Source: Bradyrhizobium sp. dw_411 (GTDB lineage: Bacteria > Pseudomonadota > Alphaproteobacteria > Rhizobiales > Xanthobacteraceae). From it: a DNA stretch of 64,000 bases. Position numbers and translations under genes: made by a program. Location: NCBI RefSeq assembly GCF_018449695.1, contig NZ_JAAVUY010000007.1, positions 124,001-188,000 on the forward strand, written 5' to 3'. How positions within the stretch are numbered: the stretch's first letter is position 1; each line of letters begins with the position of its first letter. Shown here in pieces: positions 25,955 through 36,401 of the stretch. Below the pieces are notes generated by a model. That model did no database searches. It was given only the letters and a program-made list of their open reading frames with translations, and was not told the DNA's origin.

Positions 25955-26322
25955 CCATCCCGTCCCACATGAGGGGCGGTTCGCGATCGTCACGGACGCG
26001 GGATGGGATGCGGTGGACGCGGAAGCGCCGATAACGAACGGTGCGTGAAGCGGACGGCGAAGTCGTGTGGTCCTGACACCCCGACGCTGGTGTCAAGTTC
26101 TTGAGAAGCAAGCTTCTCAGGGGCGACGGTGGCAAAAGAGCCCGGTCACCGGGGAGAGCGCGAAGGAAATCGTTAAAACCATTGCGTGGGGAATGCCGGG
26201 CGATTCCGGTGTGACCTGACTAACGCGTGTGCTTTTTTGCTTTTGACCTTCGCACACGCGGCAGCGGGCGCATCGGGCGCCCGGCATTCCCTGCGCCCTC
26301 TGAAGAGAGGGCGGAAATTTTT
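25955..26322 (+). ncRNA. Structured non-coding repeat, probable RNA transcription unit
   Basis: About 370 bases with no coding frame on either strand but at least six hairpins in order: 25955-25965 with 25994-26006 (2-base bulge), TGACACC/GGTGTCA (26074-26095), TGAGAAGC/GCTTCTCA (26102-26119), CCCGG/CCGGG (26141-26153), a long arm GGGAATGCCGGGCG/CGCCCGGCATTCCC (26189-26202 with 26278-26291) enclosing CGCGTGTGC/GCACACGCG (26224-26260), and GCCCTCT/AGAGGGC (26295-26312) followed by GGAAATTTTT, terminator-like. A TATACT box at 25944-25949 is correctly placed for a start near 25956, though the -35 (TTTCCG) is weak. It resembles a dispersed non-coding repeat that I associate with Bradyrhizobium-group genomes (recollection, unchecked). 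Function unknown. Confidence 0.55.
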
Positions 26323-26371
26323 GATCATAACTCGGGAGAAATGCGCCGCGAGATCGCGGACGCACGTCTGT

Positions 26372-26454
26372 CGTCATTCCGGGGCGATGCGGAGCATCGA
26401 ACCCGGAATCTCGAGATTCCGGGTCTGGTCCTTCGGACCATCCCGGAATGACGG
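26372..26454. repeat. Palindromic intergenic repeat, family C
   Basis: CGTCATTCCGGGGCGATGCG ... GGACCATCCCGGAATGACGG. Almost identical to the copy at 57533-57612. A fragment of another dispersed repeat (CCCGCGAAGGCGGG) follows at about 26477. The remaining 26500-26570 should hold the Anbu promoter. Confidence 0.87.
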
Positions 26455-26570
26455 CGCCTCCCCCAATCGTCATCACCCGCGAAGGCGGGTGCCTGAATCG
26501 GGTTGGACGCCTCCCCTTAAATTGGCTACTAGTTTCACGCTGATGATCGCAAAGAATTCAGGGACCGGGA

Positions 26571-27326
26571 ATGACCTATTGCTGCGGAGTGCTGGTGCGG
26601 GACGGGCTGGTCATGATTGCGGATACCCGCACCAATGCCGGCCTCGACAATGTCTCGACCTTTCGCAAACTGCATATCTTCTCAAAGCCCGGCGAGCGCG
26701 TCATGGCGATTGCGAGCGCCGGCAATCTGGCGATCAGCCAGTCGGTGCTGTCGACGCTCACCGAGGGGCTGGAAGATCCCCACACTGGCGACGTTGAGAC
26801 GCTGCTGAACGCGCCTACCATGTTCCAGGCGGCGCAGCGCATCGGCAAGGCGATCCGCGCGGTCCACGCCACCGAAGGCACCGCGCTGCAGTCCGAGGAC
26901 ATCAATTTCGACGTGTCGTTTCTGTTTGGGGGCCAGATCAAGGGCTCGCGGATGCGGCTGTTCATGGTCTACCCGGCCGGCAATTTCATCGAATGCACCA
27001 CCGACACGCCCTATCTGCAGATCGGCGAGCACAAATACGGCAAGCCGGTGCTCGACCGTGCGATGCATTACGATGTCGAACTCTATGAAGCGCTCAAGAC
27101 CAGCCTGATCTCGATGGATTCGACAATGCGCTCCAATCTCGGCGTCGGCCTGCCGATCGATGTGCTGGTGGTACGATCAGACGTTTGCGACGCCGATCTC
27201 AATCACCGCATCGAAGCCGGCGAGCCGTATTTTCACGACCTGCGCTCGCGCTGGTCGGCGGCGCTGCGGGCGGCGCATCAGAATATTCCACGACCGCCCT
27301 ACAAGACCGAAACAGCAAAAACTTAA
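26571..27326 (+). CDS. Anbu proteasome-type protease
   Basis: 251 residues from ATG at 26571 (GGGA just upstream). The sequence begins [20 protein letters not shown], the Anbu (ancestral beta-subunit) signature. After Met removal Thr2 becomes the N-terminal nucleophile, as in HslV and proteasome beta subunits. Other conserved parts are [33 protein letters not shown] and [20 protein letters not shown]. Anbu assembles into open helical or ring oligomers and is usually next to ATP-grasp, alpha-E and transglutaminase genes. Here those are upstream but separated by about 3.5 kb. The C-terminal extension after the core (FHDLRSRW onward) is normal for Anbu. Confidence 0.94.
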   Translation: MTYCCGVLVRDGLVMIADTRTNAGLDNVSTFRKLHIFSKPGERVMAIASAGNLAISQSVLSTLTEGLEDPHTGDVETLLNAPTMFQAAQRIGKAIRAVHATEGTALQSEDINFDVSFLFGGQIKGSRMRLFMVYPAGNFIECTTDTPYLQIGEHKYGKPVLDRAMHYDVELYEALKTSLISMDSTMRSNLGVGLPIDVLVVRSDVCDADLNHRIEAGEPYFHDLRSRWSAALRAAHQNIPRPPYKTETAKT

Positions 27327-27358
27327 AACACCAAAAACTTGAAAAAGGCAGGAAGCAC

Positions 27359-28114
27359 ATGACCGAAGCAAAGAACAAGATCGCGGTGGTTACCGGCGCC
27401 GGCACCGGCGTAGGACGCGCGGCATCGCTGGCGCTGATGAATGCCGGCTTCACGGTCGTATTGGCCGGGCGGCGGCTGGACAAACTGGAAGAGACCGCCA
27501 AGCTCGGCCCCGCCGGCAAGAGCCTCCCGGTGCCCTCCGACATGACCGATCCTGGATCGATCGCGGCGTTGTTCGCCAAGGTGATGGACACCTATGGCCG
27601 GCTCGACGTGCTGTTCAACAATGCCGGCATGGGCGCGCCGCCGGTGAATTTCGAGGATCTGAGCCTCGCACAGTGGCAGGCGGTGGTCGCGACCAACCTC
27701 ACCGGGCCGTTCCTCTGCACCCAGCACGCGTTCCGCATCATGAAGGACCAGACCCCGCGCGGCGGCCGCATCATCAACAACGGCTCGATCTCCGCGCATG
27801 CGCCGCGTCCGTATTCCTCGGCCTATACGTCCACCAAGCACGCGATCACGGGTCTGACCAAGGCGACCAATCTCGATGGCCGTGGTTACGACATCGCGGT
27901 GGGGCAGATCGACATCGGCAATGCCGCAACGCCGATGACCGATCGCATGGTCGAAGGCGTGTTGCAGCCCGATGGCCGCAAGATTCCGGAGCCGCGGATG
28001 GACTCAAAGGCGGTCGGTGACGCCGTCGCCTACATGGCCGGCCTGCCGCTCGACGCCAACGTGCTGTTCATGACGGTCATGGCCAGCAAGATGCCGTTCG
28101 TTGGACGGGGCTGA
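27359..28114 (+). CDS. SDR family oxidoreductase
   Basis: 251 residues from ATG at 27359, 32 bases behind Anbu, with AGGAAG just upstream. Classical short-chain dehydrogenase pattern: TGAGTGVG nucleotide-binding loop (about 12-19), NNAG (about 89-92), catalytic Ser in NNGSISA, and YTSTK (Tyr and Lys about 157-161). An Arg pair after strand 2 (AGRRLDKL) suggests NADP(H). Substrate is not deducible. Likely co-transcribed with Anbu, but no functional link is known to me. Confidence 0.9.
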   Translation: MTEAKNKIAVVTGAGTGVGRAASLALMNAGFTVVLAGRRLDKLEETAKLGPAGKSLPVPSDMTDPGSIAALFAKVMDTYGRLDVLFNNAGMGAPPVNFEDLSLAQWQAVVATNLTGPFLCTQHAFRIMKDQTPRGGRIINNGSISAHAPRPYSSAYTSTKHAITGLTKATNLDGRGYDIAVGQIDIGNAATPMTDRMVEGVLQPDGRKIPEPRMDSKAVGDAVAYMAGLPLDANVLFMTVMASKMPFVGRG

Positions 28115-28122
28115 TTTATCAA

Positions 28123-28204
28123 CGTCATTGCGAGCGCAGCGAAGCAATCCATCGTGCAACAAGGAAGTGTGGATTGCTTCGTCGCTACGCTCCTCGCAAT
28201 GACG
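28123..28204. repeat. Palindromic intergenic repeat, family B
   Basis: Arms CGTCATTGCGAGCGCAGCG and TACGCTCCTCGCAATGACG. It fills the gap between two convergent genes almost exactly (9 and 11 bases from their stops). Confidence 0.88.
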
Positions 28205-28215
28205 GAACTTACCCC

Positions 28216-29439
28216 CTACTCCAGCCGCTGCACATCGCGCAGCGCCGGGAACAGCTTCATCCACAACAGCGCGATCGCGACTGTGCCGATGCCGCCGAGC
28301 GCGGCGGCGGGCATCGCACCGAACAAAGCGGCGGTGACGCCGCTTTCGAACTGGCCGAGCTGGTTGGAGGCGTTGATGAACAGGAAATTCACCGCCCCGA
28401 CCCGGCCGCGCATCTCGTCCGGCGTCGAAAGTTGCACCAGCGAAAAACGAATGACCACGCTGACCGTATCGGCCGCGCCCAAGATCGCCAGCGCCAGAAC
28501 CGAGAGCCACATCCACTGCGACACCGCGAACACCACGGTCGCGACACCGAACACGATGACGGATTGAAACATCCGCATGCCGACATGGCGGTTGATGGTG
28601 TAGCGCGCCAGCACCGCGGTCATCAGCAGCGCGCCGACCGCCGGCGCCGCGCGCAAAATGCCGAGGCCGAGCGGGCCGGTCTGCAGGATATCGCGCGCAT
28701 AGATCGGAAGCAGCGCCGTCGCGCCGCCGAGCAGCACCGCGAACAGGTCGAGCGAGATCGTGCCCAGGATGGACGGGTTGTTGCGCACAAACCTGACCCC
28801 GGCAAACAGGTCCGCCGGCGTCGTCGCGTCCCGCACCACCGGCGGTTTCCTGGTCTCGATCGCGCCCATCGCCACCATGCCAAACAGCCAGAACACGCCC
28901 ATGATGGCGTAGGGCACACTTGGCGCAATGGCGTAGGCCAAGCCGCCGAGCGCGGGACCGGTGATGGTCGCGAGCTGCGCCGCGCCGCTCGAGATCGCGG
29001 TTGCGCGCTGCAACGAGCCTTCGGGCGCGATCAGCGGCAGCATCGCGGCGATGGTCGGGCTTTCGAACGCCCCGGCGGTGCCTAGCACCGCCATCGCGAT
29101 GAAGATTTGCACCACCGTGAGCGAACCCGAATAGGCGCCCCACGCCAGAAACAGCGCCGTCAGCGCTTCGACGAACAGACAGACCTGCGCGACGCGCTTG
29201 CGCTCGTAGCGATCGGCGGTATCGCCGGCCACGAACACCAGAAGCAGCGTCGGCAGAAACTGAACCAGTCCGACCATGCCGAGCGCGAAGGCGCTGCCGG
29301 TCAGATCGTAGATCTGCCAGCCGACCGCGACCGAGGCAATCTGGCTGGAGAAACGCGAGAAACTGCGCGACAGCATAAACAGCAGAAACGATCTATGCTG
29401 GAGCAGCGCGCCGGAACCCGCAGGCAGTGGGGACGACAT
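28216..29439 (-). CDS. MFS transporter (EntS/MFS_3-like)
   Basis: 407 residues from ATG at 29439 (MSSPLPAGSG); GTG at 29478 would add 13 residues and cannot be excluded. Twelve membrane helices are predicted, with the MFS signature DRYERKRVAQVCL between helices 2 and 3. It resembles the EntS-type exporters of siderophores and drugs. The substrate is unknown. The gene is divergent from the nucleoside transporter and ends next to a family B repeat. Confidence 0.88.
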   Translation of the reverse strand: MSSPLPAGSGALLQHRSFLLFMLSRSFSRFSSQIASVAVGWQIYDLTGSAFALGMVGLVQFLPTLLLVFVAGDTADRYERKRVAQVCLFVEALTALFLAWGAYSGSLTVVQIFIAMAVLGTAGAFESPTIAAMLPLIAPEGSLQRATAISSGAAQLATITGPALGGLAYAIAPSVPYAIMGVFWLFGMVAMGAIETRKPPVVRDATTPADLFAGVRFVRNNPSILGTISLDLFAVLLGGATALLPIYARDILQTGPLGLGILRAAPAVGALLMTAVLARYTINRHVGMRMFQSVIVFGVATVVFAVSQWMWLSVLALAILGAADTVSVVIRFSLVQLSTPDEMRGRVGAVNFLFINASNQLGQFESGVTAALFGAMPAAALGGIGTVAIALLWMKLFPALRDVQRLE

Positions 29440-29604
29440 CGTCAACCGGTTTCTCTGCTCCCCATCGTGCGCCGTCACCCTCGCCTTGTCCCCTGTGATG
29501 CCGTGCCGCCTGCGCCGTTGTCAACGCCGGTAGCTGCACAGGTGGATTACGCATTGCGCAGAAGATCGCGCGTCGTTCATAATTGCGCGGGCTTTGGGGG
29601 AATC

Positions 29605-30855
29605 ATGCTTCAATTGCAATCGGCGTTCGGCGTGTTGGTGTTGCTGGCGATCGCCTGGGCGTGTGGGGAAAACCGCCGCGCGGTCTCGCTGAGGCAGGCA
29701 ATGATTGGTCTCGCCGCCACCCTGATCACCGCCGTGGCGCTGATCAAATTGCCTTTCGTGGCGCATGCGTACGGCGCCATCAACGATGCCGTCAGCGCGA
29801 TCGCATCGGCTTCACGCGCCGGGACTTCGTTCGTGTTCGGCTATCTCGGCGGCGGCGCGCTGCCGTTCGATCTCAAGGCGCCCGGCGCGGATTTCATCCT
29901 GGCGTTCCAGGCGCTGCCGGTCGTGCTGGTCATGAGCGTGCTGACCACGCTGTTGTTCTATTGGCGCGTGCTGCCGCCGATCGTCCGCGGCATGGCGTGG
30001 CTGCTGGAACGCACGCTCGGAGTCGGCGGCGCGGTCGGGCTGTCCACCGCCGCCAATATCTTTCTCGGCATGGTCGAGGCGCCGCTGTTCATCCGGCCAT
30101 ATCTGTCGCAATTGACGCGTAGCGAATTGTTCCTGGTGATGACCGGCGGCATGGCAGGAATCGCCGGCACCGTGCTGGTGCTTTACGCGACCTTGCTGGC
30201 GCCGCTGATCCCGGATGCCGCGGCGCACTTTGTTATCGCCTCGGTGCTGGGCGCGCCCGCAGCAATCCTGATCAGCCTGATCATGGTGCCGGAAACCGCG
30301 AACAAGCGCACCGGCGGCGCGTTGATCGATCCCGACATGCACGCATCCTCCACCATGGACGCGATCGTCAAAGGCACCACGGCCGGGCTCGAACTGTTGC
30401 TCAATATTGTGGCGATGCTGATCGTGCTGGTGGCGCTGGTGGCGCTCGCCAACGCGATCCTCGGGCTGTTGCCGGCCATCGGCGGCGCTGATATCTCGCT
30501 GCAGCGGATGCTGGGCACCATCATGGCGCCGGTGTGCTGGCTGATGGGCCTGCCATGGCCGCAGGCGATCACCGCGGGCAGCCTGATGGGCACCAAGACC
30601 GTGCTCAACGAATTGATCGCCTATGTCGATCTCTCGAAGCTTGGACCCGACGCGCTCGATCCGCGCTCGCGGCTGATCATGCTCTATGCGATGTGCGGCT
30701 TCGCCAATTTCGGCAGCCTCGGCATCATGATCGGGGGCCTCGGCACCATGGCGCCGGAACGCCGCGACGAGATCAATTCGCTCGGATTGAAATCGATCAT
30801 CTCGGGCACGCTGACCACCTGCCTGATGGGCGCGATCGTGGGAGTGATGAGTTGA
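29605..30855 (+). CDS. Concentrative nucleoside transporter (NupC/CNT family)
   Basis: 416 residues from ATG at 29605 with GGGGGA five bases upstream; an in-frame upstream extension is antisense to the MFS gene and rejected. It is strongly hydrophobic with the CNT core motifs GVGGAVGLSTAANIFLGMVE, LVMTGGMAGIAGTVLV, GTKTVLNELIAYVDL and CGFANFGSLGIMIGGLG, which build the nucleoside site in the transport domain. It imports nucleosides with protons or sodium. It converges on the acyltransferase gene with a one-base gap between stop codons. Confidence 0.93.
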   Translation: MLQLQSAFGVLVLLAIAWACGENRRAVSLRQAMIGLAATLITAVALIKLPFVAHAYGAINDAVSAIASASRAGTSFVFGYLGGGALPFDLKAPGADFILAFQALPVVLVMSVLTTLLFYWRVLPPIVRGMAWLLERTLGVGGAVGLSTAANIFLGMVEAPLFIRPYLSQLTRSELFLVMTGGMAGIAGTVLVLYATLLAPLIPDAAAHFVIASVLGAPAAILISLIMVPETANKRTGGALIDPDMHASSTMDAIVKGTTAGLELLLNIVAMLIVLVALVALANAILGLLPAIGGADISLQRMLGTIMAPVCWLMGLPWPQAITAGSLMGTKTVLNELIAYVDLSKLGPDALDPRSRLIMLYAMCGFANFGSLGIMIGGLGTMAPERRDEINSLGLKSIISGTLTTCLMGAIVGVMS

Positions 30856-30856
30856 G

Positions 30857-32815
30857 CTACTTCATCCCCAGCAACGGCACAATTTTGTCCATTACATACA
30901 TCGATCCCTCCGCGGTGAGATGGGCGTGGTCCCACGCCAGGGGAATGCCGCCGTCGATCGTGAGCGGGCATTGCCGCGCCGGGCAGACCGCATCAACGAT
31001 CGAGATGTAGGAGAATTTCTCGTGCGGCGGCAGCGCAGCTTTCATCATCCGGTCGAGCGCGAAAATATCTGGCAAGACGAAATCGTCCGGATGGGCATCG
31101 GTGTTCCGCAGACGGGCGCGCATCAGCATCGACGGCAGTCTCGCGCGAAACTGCACGGCCGGGCCGAGCAGATCGACCGCAATGCCGGCGGCGTTAAGTC
31201 TGGCGATGGTCTGGCGAAGGTCGGCGATCATGCCGTCGAACCGCGGTGGGCGGGCATATTCGAGCCAGTCGGCGGAGAGGATCACGCGATCAGGCCTGTG
31301 ATCGGCAAAGAAGGCTTCCATCTGCGTCGCAAAATCGCGACAGGGAACCTTGCCCTGAGCGGCCGCATTAAGCGTCGGCATGCACGCCGCTTGCGTCGCC
31401 TGCAGGATATTCACGGCCTGTGGGTCGGTGACTTTGCCAAGCCCGTAGAAATAATGCGCGGCCAGGCTGTCGCCCCACAACATGATGTTGGTTTTGCCCG
31501 GCGCGAGCCCAAGGCAATCCGCGCCGAACACTCCACTGTCGGAGAAAAAGCAAACGCCGTCGCGATACAGCGGCCGTTGGTTATAATTGTTGTAGGATTC
31601 CAGTTGCAGCGCGACGCGATCGGCATCCGACGGCGCGCCGCTCGCGACAATTCCGCCGATGCTACCGGCCAGCAGCAACGCCGTCGCAAGGCCTGCGATA
31701 CGGAACGCGGCGCCACGCGTTGGCGCCAGAGATTTCTGGCGGAACGGCTGTTCGACAAATCGCCACGACAGATACGAGATCAGGACCGTCAACACGAACA
31801 GCATCACCTTGTCGCTGGCATCCAGCACCAGGCTGCTTTTCGAAAAGCGCGTAAACGTAAACAGCGGCCAGTGCCACAGATACAGCGAATAGGAAATCTG
31901 CCCGAAGAACTTTACGATGGTCAGCGGCGAATAAGGACTTCGCGCCCGGGTCCGCACGCCGATGCCGCTCCAGAGAAACACCGCCGCGCCGATGCAGGGC
32001 GCCAGCGCATTGAAACCGGGAAAGCCCGGCCCCTGCCGCAGCGAGAATATCGGTATCGCGATCACCACCAGCGCGATACCGCGGACGATTTGCTGCGCTC
32101 GCGCGTTGCGCAGCACCGGCAAGCCAGGAGTTGCGATCAGGCCGCCGATCAGGAATTCCCAGGCGCGCGGCGGGCTCATGAAGAAGGCATTGGCGGAACT
32201 GTCCGACTTCATCAGCCAGATGCTCAGCACGAACGACGCCAGCGCCAGCGCACCCAGCAAAACCGGCAACGCGATGCGCCCGCCGCGCGTCGCGCGCGCC
32301 CACAGCAACAGCGGCAGCGCCAGATAAAACTGTTCCTCGACCGCAAGCGACCAGGTGTGCAGCAGCGGTTTCTCCACCGCAGCATGATCGAAATAGCCGG
32401 TCTGGAACCAGAAGAAGAAATTCGAGGTGAAGGTCACGACCGCGGCGATCGAGCGGAAGAATTCCTGACGCTCCGAGGTCAGGAGATAATGGAACGACGG
32501 AATCGCGGTCAGCGCCACCATCGCATAGAGCGCGGGGAGCAAGCGGCGCACCCGGCGTTCGTAGAACCGTGCAAAGGAAAAATTGCCGGCCTCCAATTCC
32601 GACTGGATGATCCCCGTGATCAGATAGCCCGAGATCACAAAAAAGATGTCGACGCCGACAAAGCCGCCGAACACCGCGGGCGTTTCGAAATGAAACGCGA
32701 CCACCGCCAGCACGGCGATGGCGCGCAGCCAATCGATATCTTCGCGGTAGTCGCGCCTCACAATCGCTACGCCGCCCAGACCTGATTGCAGAAAGTGGAG
32801 CTGCGCGTCGGGCAC
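30857..32815 (-). CDS. Membrane O-acyltransferase with C-terminal SGNH domain (OafA-like)
   Basis: 652 residues from GTG at 32815; a start about 17 residues later near RRDYREDIDWLRA is equally possible. The N-terminal acyltransferase_3 part has about ten helices with REDIDWLRAIAVLAVV, FVGVDIFFVISGYLIT and HTWSLAVEEQFYLALPLLL. The SGNH hydrolase part (from about 390) shows the GDS motif in LWGDSLAAHY and the terminal DHAHLT (Asp-x-x-His). Two-domain proteins of this kind O-acetylate surface polysaccharide or peptidoglycan. The sugar target is unknown. A glycosyltransferase pair lies about 7 kb away. Confidence 0.92.
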   Translation of the reverse strand: MPDAQLHFLQSGLGGVAIVRRDYREDIDWLRAIAVLAVVAFHFETPAVFGGFVGVDIFFVISGYLITGIIQSELEAGNFSFARFYERRVRRLLPALYAMVALTAIPSFHYLLTSERQEFFRSIAAVVTFTSNFFFWFQTGYFDHAAVEKPLLHTWSLAVEEQFYLALPLLLWARATRGGRIALPVLLGALALASFVLSIWLMKSDSSANAFFMSPPRAWEFLIGGLIATPGLPVLRNARAQQIVRGIALVVIAIPIFSLRQGPGFPGFNALAPCIGAAVFLWSGIGVRTRARSPYSPLTIVKFFGQISYSLYLWHWPLFTFTRFSKSSLVLDASDKVMLFVLTVLISYLSWRFVEQPFRQKSLAPTRGAAFRIAGLATALLLAGSIGGIVASGAPSDADRVALQLESYNNYNQRPLYRDGVCFFSDSGVFGADCLGLAPGKTNIMLWGDSLAAHYFYGLGKVTDPQAVNILQATQAACMPTLNAAAQGKVPCRDFATQMEAFFADHRPDRVILSADWLEYARPPRFDGMIADLRQTIARLNAAGIAVDLLGPAVQFRARLPSMLMRARLRNTDAHPDDFVLPDIFALDRMMKAALPPHEKFSYISIVDAVCPARQCPLTIDGGIPLAWDHAHLTAEGSMYVMDKIVPLLGMK

Positions 32816-32834
32816 ATGATGAGGCGTGCGCGCA

Positions 32835-33386
32835 TCATGTCGCGAGTTCGACCGTCTTGAACTCCGCGGGCAGGATCACTTCGAGCAATTCGACGTCGTC
32901 CGAATAATCCAGAATCAGGTGCTTGACGCGGGGCGGCTGGGTCCAGGCGCTACCCGTTTGCATCAGGGTCTCGCCCTGCCCTTCCAGATAGGTTTTGACC
33001 CAGCCCTTGAGCACATAGACCATCTGGAATTCGACATCATGGAAATGCAATTTTGAAACCTCGGCCGGATTGCAGGGACCAATCAGCCGGATCACATGGG
33101 CTTGCGCGACGCCCTGGCTGGCCGCGGCCACGCCGAGATCGCGGTAATGCGCATAGGCGCGCAGACCATCGGCTTTGAAATCCTCGTCGCGGTAATGGCT
33201 GATCGCGATGCGCTGTTTCGGACGGGCGCGTTTGGCAGCGGGCGCGGCGCGCGCCTTCGATTTCAGTTTTTTGCGGGCTGAAGGTTTTGCAGCGGTTTTG
33301 CTCGCAGGCTTGCTCGCCTTGCGCGTTGATTTCTTTTGCGCAGTGGTGCGGCTGGCGGCCCGTGAGGTCGGCTTCTTCTTGGCCAT
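32835..33386 (-). CDS. Cupin-domain protein with lysine/alanine-rich N-terminal tail
   Basis: 183 residues. The first 57 are almost only Lys, Ala, Ser, Arg and Thr (KKSTRKASKPASKTAAKPSA), like a histone-H1 tail. Residues about 60-183 form one cupin: metal-ligand pattern KLHFHDVEFQMVYVLKG (His, His, Glu) and PPRVKHLILDY (His). A similar basic tail occurs at the C-terminus of the phospholipase D-like protein at 3958-5847. The cupin may bind a metal and a small ligand; the tail may bind DNA, RNA or polyphosphate (inference). It ends 19 bases ahead of the acyltransferase start on the same strand, so the two may share a transcript. Confidence 0.82.
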   Translation of the reverse strand: MAKKKPTSRAASRTTAQKKSTRKASKPASKTAAKPSARKKLKSKARAAPAAKRARPKQRIAISHYRDEDFKADGLRAYAHYRDLGVAAASQGVAQAHVIRLIGPCNPAEVSKLHFHDVEFQMVYVLKGWVKTYLEGQGETLMQTGSAWTQPPRVKHLILDYSDDVELLEVILPAEFKTVELAT

Positions 33387-33447
33387 TGTGGATCTCCCTT
33401 TCTGTTATCGGGAAAGGGTAGCATAGAATCGGGTGCAGTGGTGCGCC

Positions 33448-33536
33448 GTAGGGTGGGCAAAGCGAAGCGTGCCCACCAGTTACGTCAACGGTCGATCATG
33501 GTGGGCACGGCGCAAGCGCGCCTTTGCCCACCCTAC
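33448..33536. repeat. Palindromic intergenic repeat, family D
   Basis: GTAGGGTGGGCAAAGCGAAG at the left, GTGGGCACGGCGCAAGCGCG ... TTTGCCCACCCTAC at the right. Cleaner copy of the element at 14390-14511. Confidence 0.85.
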
Positions 33537-33549
33537 TGACCTCTGTCGC

Positions 33550-33834
33550 TCAATGCAGCCGGAACACGCCGTCGATGGCGCGAAGCTCGGCGGGCTTGAT
33601 CAGCTTGGAATGGGCGACGGTGACCGCGAACAGGGGTCCCTCGAGCTTCTGCTGCCAGAAAGAGAGGAAATCCTTCAGCGCCGGAAAATTCGGAAACAGA
33701 TCGTAATTTTGCCAGACGTAGGTTTGCAGCAGCGAGGGATGATCCGGCATGCGATAAAGAATTTGCGCCGTCGTCAGCCCATAACCCAGCACCTGTTTCC
33801 GGAAATCGTCGGAAACCCCAACCCGCGAGACCAT
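33550..33834 (-). CDS. Usg family protein
   Basis: 94 residues from ATG at 33834, chosen because GGAGG lies 6 bases upstream; a longer frame exists without support. The sequence SRVGVSDDFRKQVLGYGLTT, DHPSLLQTYVWQNYDLFP, FPALKDFLSFWQQKLEG and KPAELRAIDGVFRLH matches the small alphaproteobacterial Usg proteins, named from a gene near trp genes in Caulobacter. Biochemical function is unknown. It stands alone between a family D repeat and the groESL promoter. Confidence 0.85.
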   Translation of the reverse strand: MVSRVGVSDDFRKQVLGYGLTTAQILYRMPDHPSLLQTYVWQNYDLFPNFPALKDFLSFWQQKLEGPLFAVTVAHSKLIKPAELRAIDGVFRLH

Positions 33835-34100
33835 GCCAACCTCCATTGCTGGAGCGCATTTTCCGAAGTGGCCGCCAACCGGGAGCCACCCGGCGGAGAT
33901 GCGCTCACATGAGAGAAATGTGACGCACGATACCAACCCATCACAAGCCTAAAAGTTTGACGGTCTGTTGATATTTCCAGCGCTGGCAGCGACTTACCGC
34001 ATCTGCTAACAGCGCGAACCGCGCTCGAACGTCAGCATTAACGATGCCGAATGAATCTGGCAGGCGTCATATTCGAGTGCCAATTTTTCTGCTACAGGCC

Positions 34101-34129
34101 CTTGTCCCCCATTCAAGTCTGGCCTATGT
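34101..34129 (+). promoter_or_regulatory. Probable sigma-70-type promoter of groESL
   Basis: CTTGTC (34101-34106), 17 bases, CTATGT (34124-34129), one mismatch in each box from the rhizobial housekeeping consensus CTTGAC-N17-CTATAT. Predicted start near 34136, just ahead of the CIRCE element. Confidence 0.6.
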
Positions 34130-34143
34130 CCACCTTGGTCGCG

Positions 34144-34170
34144 CTGGCACTCGCTGGCGGGGACTGCTAA
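34144..34170 (+). promoter_or_regulatory. CIRCE element (HrcA operator), slightly degenerate
   Basis: CTGGCACTC, nine bases, GACTGCTAA. The standard CIRCE is TTAGCACTC-N9-GAGTGCTAA, so the left arm has two mismatches and the right arm one, with exact spacing. It sits just after the predicted transcription start and 45 bases before groES, the usual place for HrcA repression released by heat. Confidence 0.8.
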
Positions 34171-34214
34171 TTTCCAAAAACTCGACAACATCTTCAAAAG
34201 CTTAGGAGGACTGC

Positions 34215-34532
34215 ATGAAATTCCGTCCGCTTCACGACCGCGTTGTGGTCAAGCGCATCGACGCCGAAGAGAAGACAGCTGGCGGCATCATCATTCCGGA
34301 CAGTGCCAAGGAAAAGCCCTCGCAGGGCGAAATCACCGCCGTCGGCCCGGGTGGCCGCGACGAAGCCGGCAAGCTGATCCCGATCGACCTCAAGGTCGGC
34401 GACCGCGTCCTGTTCGGCAAGTGGTCGGGCACCGAGGTCAAGCTCGACGGCCAGGAACTGCTGATCATGAAAGAGAGCGACATCATGGGCGTCCTCACCG
34501 ACGTTCCCGCGACCAAGAAGAAGGCGGCGTAA
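34215..34532 (+). CDS. groES: GroES co-chaperonin
   Basis: 105 residues with a strong GGAGG site. [20 protein letters not shown], the mobile loop [18 protein letters not shown] and the C-terminal KESDIMGVL are standard for the 10-kDa lid that caps GroEL during ATP-driven folding in the cytoplasm. It is co-transcribed with groEL after a gap that holds a palindromic repeat. CIRCE upstream predicts HrcA control. Bradyrhizobia usually have several groESL copies; this one would be an HrcA-regulated copy. Confidence 0.98.
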   Translation: MKFRPLHDRVVVKRIDAEEKTAGGIIIPDSAKEKPSQGEITAVGPGGRDEAGKLIPIDLKVGDRVLFGKWSGTEVKLDGQELLIMKESDIMGVLTDVPATKKKAA

Positions 34533-34549
34533 GCGCCAAGCCCGTTCCC

Positions 34550-36324
<1,775 letters not shown>

Positions 36325-36353
36325 TCCAGCCGTTCAGGCAGTTTCAAGAATGC

Positions 36354-36383
36354 AAAACCCCGGCAGCGATGCCGGGGTTTTTG
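36354..36383 (+). terminator. Rho-independent terminator of groESL
   Basis: 11-bp stem AAAACCCCGGC / GCCGGGGTTTT (36354-36364 with 36371-36381), loop AGCGAT, followed by TTG and TTTG. The A-rich left arm makes it usable on the opposite strand too. Confidence 0.9.
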
Positions 36384-36401
36384 TTTGCAACGATCCCTGC
36401 T

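Noticed and set aside
25905..26135. 76-codon leftward gene in the structured repeat
   Set aside because: Lies on hairpin-forming sequence with no ribosome site; composition typical of a repeat wrongly read as protein.
30920..32785. 621-codon rightward frame
   Set aside because: Antisense to the acyltransferase/SGNH gene, Arg/Gln-rich composition without domains.
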